A DNA stretch of 64,000 nt from an uncultured Pelagibacteraceae bacterium (lineage in GTDB: Bacteria > Pseudomonadota > Alphaproteobacteria > Pelagibacterales > Pelagibacteraceae): positions 1 through 64,000 of the forward strand of contig CACNXC010000003.1 in assembly GCA_902624315.1 (NCBI GenBank), written 5' to 3'. Shown one piece after another: positions 17,904 through 25,423 of the stretch. Numbering within the stretch: the stretch's first letter is position 1; the number at the start of each line of letters is the position of its first letter. The notes below the pieces were generated by a model. That model made no database searches. It was not told the DNA's origin and was given only the letters and a program-made list of their open reading frames with translations. Position numbers and translations under genes: made by a program.

Positions 17904-17919
17904 GGGTTTCACAAGAAAA

Positions 17920-18195
17920 ATGCATCTTAAAGGCACTAAATTTCAATTAAAAGTCTGGAAATACCTCAAAACTATACCAAAAGGTAAAATAAGAACATAT
18001 AAACAAGTTGCTGCTGCCATAAACAGCCCTAAATCAGCCAGAGCTGTAGCTAATGCTTGTGCTAAAAACCCATATGCCCCAAAAATACCTTGTCATAGAG
18101 TGATTAGATCTGATGGAGCTCTTGGAGGTTACTCTGGTAGAGGTGGAATCAAGCAAAAACTCAAATTACTCAGATCTGAAAAAGTAGCTATTTAA
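17920..18195 (+). CDS. ogt: Methylated-DNA--cysteine alkyltransferase, minimal form
   Basis: 91 residues from the ATG at 17920. This is the Ogt/MGMT DNA-binding active-site domain alone: GTKFQLKVWKYLKTIPKGKI, the helix RAVANACAKNP with the arginine finger, the acceptor cysteine in PCHRV (Cys58) and GGYSGRGG. It transfers alkyl groups from O6-alkylguanine to itself. The N-terminal domain of full Ogt (about 60-80 residues) is missing. An in-frame ATG at 17857 exists but its extra 21 codons lie in the RNA hairpin region and look untranslated. AGGGG at 17902-17906 is far for a ribosome-binding site. Confidence 0.85.
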   Translation: MHLKGTKFQLKVWKYLKTIPKGKIRTYKQVAAAINSPKSARAVANACAKNPYAPKIPCHRVIRSDGALGGYSGRGGIKQKLKLLRSEKVAI

Positions 18196-18325
18196 AGCTA
18201 TTTTAAACATTTTTTAAGTTAAAAAAGTGAGTAAAATCAACGCTTTTTTACCTTTTTGTAAGATTACTTTCTAAATAACATAATTCACCCTTTGGTTGTA
18301 CCATATATTAGCCTATACCAAAAAT
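18196..18325. other. Non-coding stretch after ogt
   Basis: No open frame or RNA recognised. A short AT-rich stem (GTAAAA with TTTTAC) around 18230-18252 followed by a few Ts could terminate ogt, but is weak. TTGGTT (18292-18297) and TATACC (18314-18319), 16 bases apart, form a possible promoter reading into the next element. Confidence 0.35.
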
Positions 18326-18418
18326 AGACCCCTCTATGGGCGTTTAAATGCTATATTCAATTAGTGCATCGCTCTACTATTCAACTATATCAATGCTTTT
18401 AGACTGCCCTTTTTTTTT
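18326..18418 (+). ncRNA. Candidate small RNA or terminator with closing stem and T-run
   Basis: GGGCGTTTAAA (18338-18348) pairs with TTTAGACTGCCC (18398-18409): eleven base pairs including one G-U, one bulged T, plus two inner pairs after a mismatch. Nine Ts follow directly at 18410-18418. The 46-49-base interior is larger than a simple terminator loop, so the element may be a short RNA ending in its own terminator. The assumed 5' end (about 18326) comes from the possible promoter at 18292-18319 and is a guess. Confidence 0.35.
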
Positions 18419-18653
18419 AGAATTTTCATAACCACAATCGGAAAAAGTCCCTATTTTAAAAGGTTATTTGATGTTTTTCATAATTTGTTATAAATCTTCA
18501 CTTTCGCGGGGCATATTAGGGTGATTTTAACATTAAACAATCCAAATTATTCAAAAATTAATATTATTTATATTTATAATAAAATACAATAAATACAATA
18601 GTTTATAAATAATACTTAATGTAATACATTAGAAAGTAGTAAACAAATATTAC
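18419..18653. other. Non-coding stretch before the convergent DMT transporter
   Basis: No open frame longer than a few codons, no RNA recognised. The last 110 bases are almost pure A and T with short repeats such as ATACAATAAATACAATA. It may be remnant sequence of the accessory patch. Confidence 0.4.
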
Positions 18654-19508
18654 CTATTTTTTTACTTTTTTAACCAAGTTCTCTCTTCTTGAGATGTAAA
18701 TACCACTTATTACAATAATAAACAAACCTAAGAAAGTCCAATTGTCAGGGAAATCACTAAAGAAATAATAACCTATAATTATGTTTGTAATGATCTCAAA
18801 GTAACTGAAAGGAGCTAATTTTGAAGCATCAGCGTATTTTAGAGATAATATTAGAAATAAATGACCTACACAGGCAAATACGCCAATCGCAGCCATCATT
18901 GACCATTGATTAATTGTTGGCTTGATCCAAACAAAAGGCATTACACATGAAATAATAACAGCCCCCACTACACCAGTTAACAATAAAGTTAATAAAGGAT
19001 TGTCTGAAGTACTTAACTTACGAGTAATAATTAAATAAAATCCATACATTATTCCTGTTCCAAGCGCAGCAATACTTGCTAAATTAATTTCTACAAAACC
19101 AGGTCTTATAACAACCAACGATCCTATAAATCCTATAATTACAGCTGACCATCTTCTAAATCCAACCCTCTCTCTTAAAAAAAATGGAGAAAAAGCTGTA
19201 ACAATCAAAGGTGCAACAAAAGCCAAAGTTAATGCTTTTGCTAAAGAGATTACTGAAATGGCATAAAAGAAACAAATATTTGCTGTCAAAAGTATTAAGC
19301 CTCTTATAAATTGTAGCTTCGGTTTGTCTGTCCAAACGAGATTTTCTCGAAAAAAGAAAAACATAATTGGTAAGGTGAACGCCACAGTAAAAAAATATCT
19401 TGCCCAAGTGATTTGTAATACAGGCAATTCAGCACTAAGATATTTTGCAAAACCATCCATAATTGGAAGCATTATCCACGCTAAAAGATTAAATGTAATA
19501 GCCTTCAT
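18654..19508 (-). CDS. EamA/DMT-family transporter
   Basis: 284 residues with about ten membrane helices in two EamA repeats. The first repeat has MLPIMDGFAKYLS, then LPVLQITWARYFF; SLAKALTLAFVAPLIVTAFSPFFLRERV ends it. The second has TGIMYGFYLIITRKLS and PFSYFEIITNIIIGYYFFSDFPD. Such proteins export metabolites or amino acids; the substrate cannot be told. It precedes no gene closely on its strand and is separated by 16 bases from the upstream AEC transporter, so the two may be co-transcribed with hom. Confidence 0.85.
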   Translation of the reverse strand: MKAITFNLLAWIMLPIMDGFAKYLSAELPVLQITWARYFFTVAFTLPIMFFFFRENLVWTDKPKLQFIRGLILLTANICFFYAISVISLAKALTLAFVAPLIVTAFSPFFLRERVGFRRWSAVIIGFIGSLVVIRPGFVEINLASIAALGTGIMYGFYLIITRKLSTSDNPLLTLLLTGVVGAVIISCVMPFVWIKPTINQWSMMAAIGVFACVGHLFLILSLKYADASKLAPFSYFEIITNIIIGYYFFSDFPDNWTFLGLFIIVISGIYISRRENLVKKVKK

Positions 19509-19524
19509 ATAAGAAGGATATAGA

Positions 19525-20427
19525 TTAATTAAAGTATTTTAAAGCAAAGAATACAACAATTGGAATTGTTATAAAAGACATAAGTGTTGACACAACAATT
19601 GTACTAGCAACGCTATCAACAATTTTTTTAGGTGAATAAATTGATGCAACAAGATAATTAAGAACTGCGCTGGGCATTGAACATTGTATTAGTAATACAC
19701 CAGCTGCAAAACCCTCAAGACCAAAATATAATATCAATAAATAACCAATAATAGGTCCAACAATCACTCGGCCTAAAGAAGAAAATATTGCCTTGTTAAG
19801 TGAAAAAACTTTAAGTCTTGTTAGTGCTATTCCTAATGACATCAAAATTAAAAATATTGTGGCATACATTAATAAAAAAGTAGTATTTTCTATAAATCCC
19901 GGAAGTTCATAATCATAATAAAGTAAAAAAACTGCAATAATGATTGCATAAAAAGGTGGGCTTTTTAGTATGACTTGTAAACTAAATTTTCTATCTGCTA
20001 AAAAAACACCTAATGTAAAGTGACACAAAATGATTAAAGCAGAAATAGCGGCTGAAACACCAAGACCTTGAGAACCATACGCAAATAAACATATTGGTAA
20101 ACCCATATTACCAGTATTAGGCATTGTTAAAGGCGGAAGTTCCCTTATTATATCTTTAGTATTTAAAAGAAATAATATTATTATTCCAACAATAATGAAC
20201 CCAACAATTGCGATTGCATAGTACCAAAAATAGTTAATAAAAATAGTGAACGATATATTTACCGGATTTAATGCATAAATAATCATTGCTGGTGTGCCAA
20301 CATTTGCAGCAAAATTAGTGATAAATGTAGTATCAATTTTAGGATTTTTTTTACCAAGATAATATCCGATACCCACAACAAAGAATACTGGAAACAAAAC
20401 TTCAAAAAGTTTTATATAAATATCCAT
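19525..20427 (-). CDS. AEC (auxin efflux carrier) family transporter
   Basis: 300 residues, ten predicted membrane helices. The N-terminal VLFPVFFVVGIGYYLGKK, the MPNTGNMGLPICLFAYG segment (the N-x-G-x-G-L-P crossover of the AEC fold) and LIQCSMPSAVLNYLVA near the C-terminus identify the family. Bacterial members transport small organic acids. Its ATG shares a base with the hom stop, and the linkage with homoserine dehydrogenase may hint at an amino-acid-related substrate, but this is only context. Confidence 0.85.
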   Translation of the reverse strand: MDIYIKLFEVLFPVFFVVGIGYYLGKKNPKIDTTFITNFAANVGTPAMIIYALNPVNISFTIFINYFWYYAIAIVGFIIVGIIILFLLNTKDIIRELPPLTMPNTGNMGLPICLFAYGSQGLGVSAAISALIILCHFTLGVFLADRKFSLQVILKSPPFYAIIIAVFLLYYDYELPGFIENTTFLLMYATIFLILMSLGIALTRLKVFSLNKAIFSSLGRVIVGPIIGYLLILYFGLEGFAAGVLLIQCSMPSAVLNYLVASIYSPKKIVDSVASTIVVSTLMSFITIPIVVFFALKYFN

Positions 20428-21719
20428 TAATTATAAAGTCTAATTAAAGTTGGAAATTTGAGAATATTTTTATTTTTTTTAAAAATTGATAGACAATTTT
20501 TTATATTTTTTTCGGTAGTTTTATGACTTATAATAACAATTGTAGCCTTCTTATTTTTCTTATCAGGAGTTTGGATAATTCTTTTTACTGAGATCTTAAA
20601 TTTAGATAATCGATTTGTTATTAAAGATAAAACGCCCTGTTTATCCTTAACCTCAAATCTAAGATATAATGAATTAGAATAATTTTGATTGTTAAAGGGT
20701 TTTATAGATTTTCTTTTATTATAAGAAATTCCAAAAGGGGGTTTTATATTTCCTCTCAAAATTGATAGTAAATCGGATAATAAGGATGATGAAGTTGGTC
20801 CAGGACCTGCCCCCTCTCCTTGTAAAATACTTTGACCTACCGGTTTGCCTTCTGTAATAACCGCATTCATTACACCATTCACATTTCCGATATATGAGTT
20901 TTTACTCACTAAACATGGATGTACGGTTTCAAATAATTGATTATTGATAATTTCAGAAATCCCAAGTAATTTTATCCTCAAACCTAATTGATTTGCTATT
21001 TTAATATCTTCTAGCTTAATGTTTTCAATTCCTTCCATTATACACTTACTTTTTGATATTTTGATATTAAATGAAAGAGCTGATAAAATTCTAATTTTAG
21101 CAAACGCATCAAAACCATTAAGATCTAATTTAGGATTACCTGGTTCCGCATAACCAAGTACCTGAGCTTTCTTTAAAACTTTTTCAAAACTTTCGTTACT
21201 ATTTTCCATCTCTGATAAGATATAATTAGTTGTCCCATTTAGAATTCCATAAACTTTTTTAATTTTATTGGTTGCTAATCCTTCTTTAATAGTTCGAAGA
21301 ATTGGAATTCCTCCAGCTACAGAGGCTTCAAACTCTAGATTTACTTTATTCATTTCTGCTAGTTTCGCTAAATAATCCCCATGTTTAGCAATTAATGCTT
21401 TATTTGGCGTTATTACATTTACTTTATTTTTCAAAGCGTATTCTACTATTTTTTTGGAAATACCATCAGATAGACCAATACATTCAAATAAAATATCTAT
21501 TTTTTTTTCTTTAAAAATTTTGAAAGGATTAGAATAAAAAATTTTTTTATCTATGTTAAATCGTCTTTTTTTATTTTTATTCTTAGCGGATATAGCTACA
21601 ATATTTATTCTTTTTCCAGTTTTTATCTCGATTTCTTTCTTTTTTGAATTTAATTCATTGTACAAAAATATTCCGACCTGACCCAATCCAACAAGTGCAA
21701 TATTTATATTTTTATTCAT
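20427..21719 (-). CDS. hom: Homoserine dehydrogenase
   Basis: 430 residues, the monofunctional form with a C-terminal ACT domain. The Rossmann motif is GLGQVGIFLYNEL; NVITPNKALIAKHG, VAGGIPILRTIKEGL, GILNGTTNYILSEM and GEGAGPGPTSSSLLSDL are the classic segments. The ACT domain (about 350-430) starts LYLRFEVKDKQGVLSLI and suggests threonine feedback. It makes homoserine for threonine and methionine synthesis, upstream of metY, which is in this window. It overlaps the lipoprotein gene by one base. Confidence 0.96.
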   Translation of the reverse strand: MNKNINIALVGLGQVGIFLYNELNSKKKEIEIKTGKRINIVAISAKNKNKKRRFNIDKKIFYSNPFKIFKEKKIDILFECIGLSDGISKKIVEYALKNKVNVITPNKALIAKHGDYLAKLAEMNKVNLEFEASVAGGIPILRTIKEGLATNKIKKVYGILNGTTNYILSEMENSNESFEKVLKKAQVLGYAEPGNPKLDLNGFDAFAKIRILSALSFNIKISKSKCIMEGIENIKLEDIKIANQLGLRIKLLGISEIINNQLFETVHPCLVSKNSYIGNVNGVMNAVITEGKPVGQSILQGEGAGPGPTSSSLLSDLLSILRGNIKPPFGISYNKRKSIKPFNNQNYSNSLYLRFEVKDKQGVLSLITNRLSKFKISVKRIIQTPDKKNKKATIVIISHKTTEKNIKNCLSIFKKNKNILKFPTLIRLYN

Positions 21720-21940
21720 TAGTTAATATCCGGAAATTTACTTTTTTTGATATAATTATTTATATAAATTTCATACTCTTCAATTGTCATTAATCTAATA
21801 TCATTTGTTTTTTTTATTATTTCAGTCAGTCTGTTATTATCATTTTTTTTATCACTTTTCTCATTCCAATATTTAGAGTCAATATTAAATGAACATGCAT
21901 TTAAAAATAAGAAGAGAGCTATAAATAATAATCTATTCAT
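21719..21940 (-). CDS. Small lipoprotein of unknown function
   Basis: 73 residues. The signal peptide LLFIALFLFLNAC ends in a lipobox with Cys16, so the mature protein would be a 58-residue lipoprotein. The rest is charged, with a possible helix TEIIKKTNDIRLMTIEEYEIYINNYI. It overlaps argC by four bases and hom by one, so it is translated with amino-acid genes although its role is obscure. I recognise no family. Confidence 0.65.
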   Translation of the reverse strand: MNRLLFIALFLFLNACSFNIDSKYWNEKSDKKNDNNRLTEIIKKTNDIRLMTIEEYEIYINNYIKKSKFPDIN

Positions 21941-22959
21941 TTTAAACCAGCATCTTTTGGAAAATTAAATTTCATATTCATATTTTGTATTGCTTGACCC
22001 GCCCCGCCTTTAATAAGATTATCAATAGCAGAAAGTATAATTATCTTATTCTTATTTTTTGATTTACAAACAGATATATTGCAATTATTCGTATTAATTA
22101 CATCATTTGTGCTTATTAATTCATTTTTATTTAATATTTTTATAAAATTTGCTTTTTTATAATATTTTTTCAGTGTGTTTAATATTTTTGATGCTGAAGA
22201 AGTCTGATTAAGCTCAACATAAATTGTGCTTAAAATGCCTTTAAACATAGGTGATAAATGAGGAGTAAAATCAAATTGAATATTTCCTTTAACACATCTC
22301 TTGATCATTTCTTCAATTTCAGGATTATGTCTATGTGATGCAACACCATAAGCACTTAAAGATTCATACAAATTTTTATCTTTATATTTTTTGTGTACAC
22401 CTCTTCCAGCACCAGAATATCCTGATTTTGAGTCAATTATAATATTATGATTTTTAATTAATCTTTTTTTTAATAAAGGTACCAAAGGTAATAGAATAGA
22501 AGTCGGATAACATCCAGGACAAGAAATAATTTTATAATCTTGAACTTTTTTACCTGTAATTTCAGGTAAAGAATAAATACTATTCTTAATATTATATTTT
22601 GCTTTATGATCTTTTTTATACCATTTTTTGTAATCTAAAGCTTTTTGAAGCCTAAAATCTGCGGCAAGATCAATTAAAACATTCTGTTTATTTAAATATT
22701 TTGAAATTACTTGCGCTTCTCCATTGGGAAGTGCTGTAAATACAACATCAATTTCATTCAAAAATTTTTTATTGAATTTTACAATTTTGGGTAATCTTTT
22801 TAATCCAATTGTTTTATCGTAATAAGAAATTTTTTTTCCTATTGATTTGTTTCCACATAAATACTTTATTTTTACATATTTATGTTTGTTCAACAATTTT
22901 ATCAATTGGATACCAATATAACCAGTTGATCCAGCGACTAATACATTAAGCTTAGGCAT
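21937..22959 (-). CDS. argC: N-acetyl-gamma-glutamyl-phosphate reductase
   Basis: 340 residues, the long alphaproteobacterial/enterobacterial type. GSTGYIGIQLIKLL is the NADP-binding loop; the catalytic cysteine is in SCPGCYPTS; SGAGRG and HRHNPEI supply further active-site residues, and IDNLIKGGAGQAIQNMN closes the protein. It reduces N-acetylglutamyl phosphate in arginine synthesis. The gene follows rpsI by 33 bases, the usual alphaproteobacterial rplM-rpsI-argC order. Confidence 0.96.
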   Translation of the reverse strand: MPKLNVLVAGSTGYIGIQLIKLLNKHKYVKIKYLCGNKSIGKKISYYDKTIGLKRLPKIVKFNKKFLNEIDVVFTALPNGEAQVISKYLNKQNVLIDLAADFRLQKALDYKKWYKKDHKAKYNIKNSIYSLPEITGKKVQDYKIISCPGCYPTSILLPLVPLLKKRLIKNHNIIIDSKSGYSGAGRGVHKKYKDKNLYESLSAYGVASHRHNPEIEEMIKRCVKGNIQFDFTPHLSPMFKGILSTIYVELNQTSSASKILNTLKKYYKKANFIKILNKNELISTNDVINTNNCNISVCKSKNKNKIIILSAIDNLIKGGAGQAIQNMNMKFNFPKDAGLK

Positions 22960-22992
22960 TTCTTATTATAACAGTTAAAAATTAAAAAAAAA

Positions 22993-23430
22993 TTATCTTT
23001 TAGAAAACTGAAAGCTTCTTCTAGCTTTTCTTCTTCCAGGTTTTTTTCGTTCAACTGCCCTGGAGTCTCTCGTGGTTAATTTCTCAGTTCTAAGAGTAGA
23101 TTTAAGACTTTCATCAAATAATACCAAAGCTTTTGAAATTCCATGTACCATTGCCCCTGCTTGTCCTGTTGGACCGCCACCTTTAACATTACATCTCACA
23201 TCATAATCTGTCGCTTGATTAATTAATTCAAAAGGTCTGGTAATTTGCATTTTGTGATTCTCACTAGCAAAATACTCATTGTATAATTTGCCATTAACAT
23301 AAATTTTTCCTGAACCCTTTTTAAGCCAAACTCTTGCAATAGATGTTTTCCTTCTTCCAGTTGCATATTTGCTATCCTTAAAATCAAGTTTTAATTTTGT
23401 TGTTTTTGATGAAGTTTGAGCGTTTTCCAT
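22993..23430 (-). CDS. rpsI: Small ribosomal subunit protein uS9
   Basis: 145 residues. YATGRRKTSIARVWL and the basic tail ending RRSFQFSKR with KPGRRKARR are diagnostic; the last residues reach the P-site tRNA. A 15-residue N-terminal extension is normal for alphaproteobacteria. It lies one base after rplM, as in most bacteria. Confidence 0.98.
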   Translation of the reverse strand: MENAQTSSKTTKLKLDFKDSKYATGRRKTSIARVWLKKGSGKIYVNGKLYNEYFASENHKMQITRPFELINQATDYDVRCNVKGGGPTGQAGAMVHGISKALVLFDESLKSTLRTEKLTTRDSRAVERKKPGRRKARRSFQFSKR

Positions 23431-23431
23431 A

Positions 23432-23890
23432 TTAATTTCTTGCTATATTCTTGCTATTCAACTTATCTAATTCAATTACTTTAGGATTTTGAGCTGAGTG
23501 AGGATGACTGTCACCAGCATATATTTTAAGTTTTGTAAGTTGTTTTCTTCCTAAAACACCACCTGGTAACATTCTTTTAACTGCTAATTTTAATGCCTCG
23601 CCTGGTTTTTTTTCATGTAATTTTTCTGGAGTTGTTTCTTTAATACCTCCAGGATGGCCAGTGTGTCTGTAATATTTCTTATTTTGAAATTTTTTTCCTG
23701 TAAATTTTGCATGCTCGATATTTTTGACTACTACAAAATCTCCTGTATCCATATGAGGAGTGTATGTTGCTTTATTTTTTCCTCTAATGATTTTAGATAC
23801 AATTGTTGCAAGTCTTCCAACAACAGCGTTTTTTGCATCAATTTCAAACCAAGATGAATTAAGCTCACTTTTTTTAACAAATTTTGTCAT
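23432..23890 (-). CDS. rplM: Large ribosomal subunit protein uL13
   Basis: 152 residues. WFEIDAKNAVVGRLATIVSKI, the HMDTGDFVVV strand, YRHTGHPGG and MLPGGVLGRKQL match uL13. It begins the rplM-rpsI-(argC) unit. The 204-base region upstream is shared with divergent metY and contains the metY riboswitches on the other strand; no leader structure for rplM itself was recognised. Confidence 0.98.
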   Translation of the reverse strand: MTKFVKKSELNSSWFEIDAKNAVVGRLATIVSKIIRGKNKATYTPHMDTGDFVVVKNIEHAKFTGKKFQNKKYYRHTGHPGGIKETTPEKLHEKKPGEALKLAVKRMLPGGVLGRKQLTKLKIYAGDSHPHSAQNPKVIELDKLNSKNIARN

Positions 23891-23971
23891 TACGCGAGGA
23901 TTAATACTATTATTAGGTTTAAAGTCAATTTTATATTTACCTTGTAAAATAACTCTATTCTGTTAAAAAGA

Positions 23972-24016
23972 GATTGCCGATTTGATCCTATTGCGGGCAT
24001 AAACTGCTAAAAAGGA
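23972..24016 (+). promoter_or_regulatory. SAM-II riboswitch aptamer (first of tandem)
   Basis: The segment GATTTGATCCTATTGC followed by GGGC and AAACTGCTAAAAAGG has the order and spacing of the SAM-II pseudoknot consensus (GATTTAACCGTATTGC ... GTAGCTAAAAAGG). TGCC at 23975-23978 can pair with GGCA at 23996-23999 to give P1. SAM-II binds S-adenosylmethionine and represses methionine genes in alphaproteobacteria. Here it lies about 80 bases before metY and just ahead of SAM-V. No ribosome-binding site lies within it, so control at RNA level is likely. Confidence 0.8.
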
Positions 24017-24032
24017 AATTCTCATAAAATCG

Positions 24033-24089
24033 GTAGGCATTTGAACTGTATTGTGCGCCTTGCATAAAGCAAAAGCACTAAAAAAGGAG
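24033..24089 (+). promoter_or_regulatory. SAM-V riboswitch aptamer covering the metY ribosome-binding site (second of tandem)
   Basis: AGGCATTTGAACTGTATTG then TGCGCCTTGC, a small TTGC/GCAA hairpin, and GCACTAAAAAAGGAG match the SAM-V consensus. P1 is GGC with GCC, and GTGC pairs with GCAC as the pseudoknot helix. AGGAG (24085-24089), five bases before the ATG, is inside the 3' end, so ligand binding should hide it and block translation. SAM-V was first described in Candidatus Pelagibacter. Confidence 0.85.
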
Positions 24090-24094
24090 TAAAA

Positions 24095-25423
24095 ATGAGT
24101 ACAAAAAGAAATAATCCAGAAACTATAGCCATTCATGGTGGTGACTATAAAAGTGATCCAGCCACAAATGCTGTAGCTGTACCTATCTATAGAACAACAT
24201 CGTATCAATTTAATAATACTGAACATGCTGCTAATCTTTTTGCATTAAAAGAATTTGGAAACATCTACACGAGAATTATGAATCCAACCAATGATGTTTT
24301 AGAAAAAAGAGTTGCTGCTTTAGAGGGAGGATTATCTTGTGTAACAGTATCTTCAGGTCAAACAGCATCATCTTTTGCAATATTAAATGTGGCTCAAGCT
24401 GGCGACAACATTGTAAGTTCAACAGATCTATATGGTGGAACTGTATCTTTATTTACTCATACATTAAGTAAATTGGGAATTGAAATTAGATATGCGGACC
24501 CAAGTGATCCAAAAAATTTTGAAAAAATGGTAGATGATAAAACAAGAGCTTTTTATGGAGAAACTTTACCAAATCCTTATCTTAGAGTTTTTCCTATAAA
24601 AGAAGTTTCTGATATTGGCAGAAAATATAATATTCCATTAATCATGGACAACACTGCATCACCAGTTATTTGTAAACCTATCGAACATGGCGCAGCCATA
24701 GTAATTCATTCACTTACTAAATATATTGGTGGACATGGAACTGCAGTAGCAGGGAGCATTGTTGATAGTGGTAATTTTGATTGGACTGCTGACCCAAAAA
24801 GACAACCTTTATTTAATGAACCTGATGCTAGTTATGGTGGTGTAATATGGGGTAAAGCAGTGCCTGAGCTTACAGGAGCAAATGTTCCTTTTGCAGTTAG
24901 AGCTAGAGTATGTTTACTAAGAGATCTTGGTTCAGCATTAGCACCTGATAATGCTTTTGCTATAATTCAGGGTTTAGAGACTGTAGCTTTACGTATGAAA
25001 CAACATTGTGAGAATGCTGAGAAAGTTGTTAATTTTTTAAAAAAACACAAAGAGGTTACAAAAGTAATCTATTCTACTGAACATAATAAACCAATCGCTG
25101 ATAGAGCAAAAAAATACCTAAAAGGTGGTTATGGGCCAATGGTTGGTATTGAATTAAAAGGTGGTATTGAGGCTGGAAAAACATTCATTGAGTCTTTAAA
25201 AATGTTTTATCATGTCGCAAATATTGGTGATGTAAGAAGTTTAGCAATACATCCTGCTAGCACAACTCATAGCCAATTAAATGAAAAAGAACTTGCAGCA
25301 TCTGGAGTTACACAGAGCTATGTAAGACTTTGTATTGGTATTGAGCATGTAGATGATATCATTGAGGATTTAAACCAAGCTTTAAACAAATCTTCTAAAG
25401 GTAAATTAAGGGCAGTTAGTTAA
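24095..25423 (+). CDS. metY: O-acetylhomoserine sulfhydrylase (MetY-type, PLP enzyme)
   Basis: 442 residues. The Cys/Met-metabolism PLP fold shows YTRIMNPTNDVLEKRVAALEGG, the YGGT phosphate loop, MDNTASPV and the PLP lysine in HSLTKYIGGHG. The long insert with DASYGGVIWG and the total length favour the O-acetylhomoserine sulfhydrylase branch over cystathionine gamma-synthase. It would make homocysteine directly from acetylhomoserine and sulfide. The tandem SAM-II/SAM-V leader shows feedback by S-adenosylmethionine. Its 3' end overlaps the convergent heme A synthase gene by eight bases. Confidence 0.9.
   Translation: MSTKRNNPETIAIHGGDYKSDPATNAVAVPIYRTTSYQFNNTEHAANLFALKEFGNIYTRIMNPTNDVLEKRVAALEGGLSCVTVSSGQTASSFAILNVAQAGDNIVSSTDLYGGTVSLFTHTLSKLGIEIRYADPSDPKNFEKMVDDKTRAFYGETLPNPYLRVFPIKEVSDIGRKYNIPLIMDNTASPVICKPIEHGAAIVIHSLTKYIGGHGTAVAGSIVDSGNFDWTADPKRQPLFNEPDASYGGVIWGKAVPELTGANVPFAVRARVCLLRDLGSALAPDNAFAIIQGLETVALRMKQHCENAEKVVNFLKKHKEVTKVIYSTEHNKPIADRAKKYLKGGYGPMVGIELKGGIEAGKTFIESLKMFYHVANIGDVRSLAIHPASTTHSQLNEKELAASGVTQSYVRLCIGIEHVDDIIEDLNQALNKSSKGKLRAVS

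Noticed and set aside
17857-17919. N-terminal extension of the alkyltransferase frame
   Set aside because: The 21 extra codons lie on RNA hairpins and do not resemble the family; the ATG at 17920 fits better.
17745-17936. Minus-strand 63-codon frame with several cysteines across the RNA region
   Set aside because: Frame caused by the GC-rich structured segment; no protein signature or ribosome-binding site.
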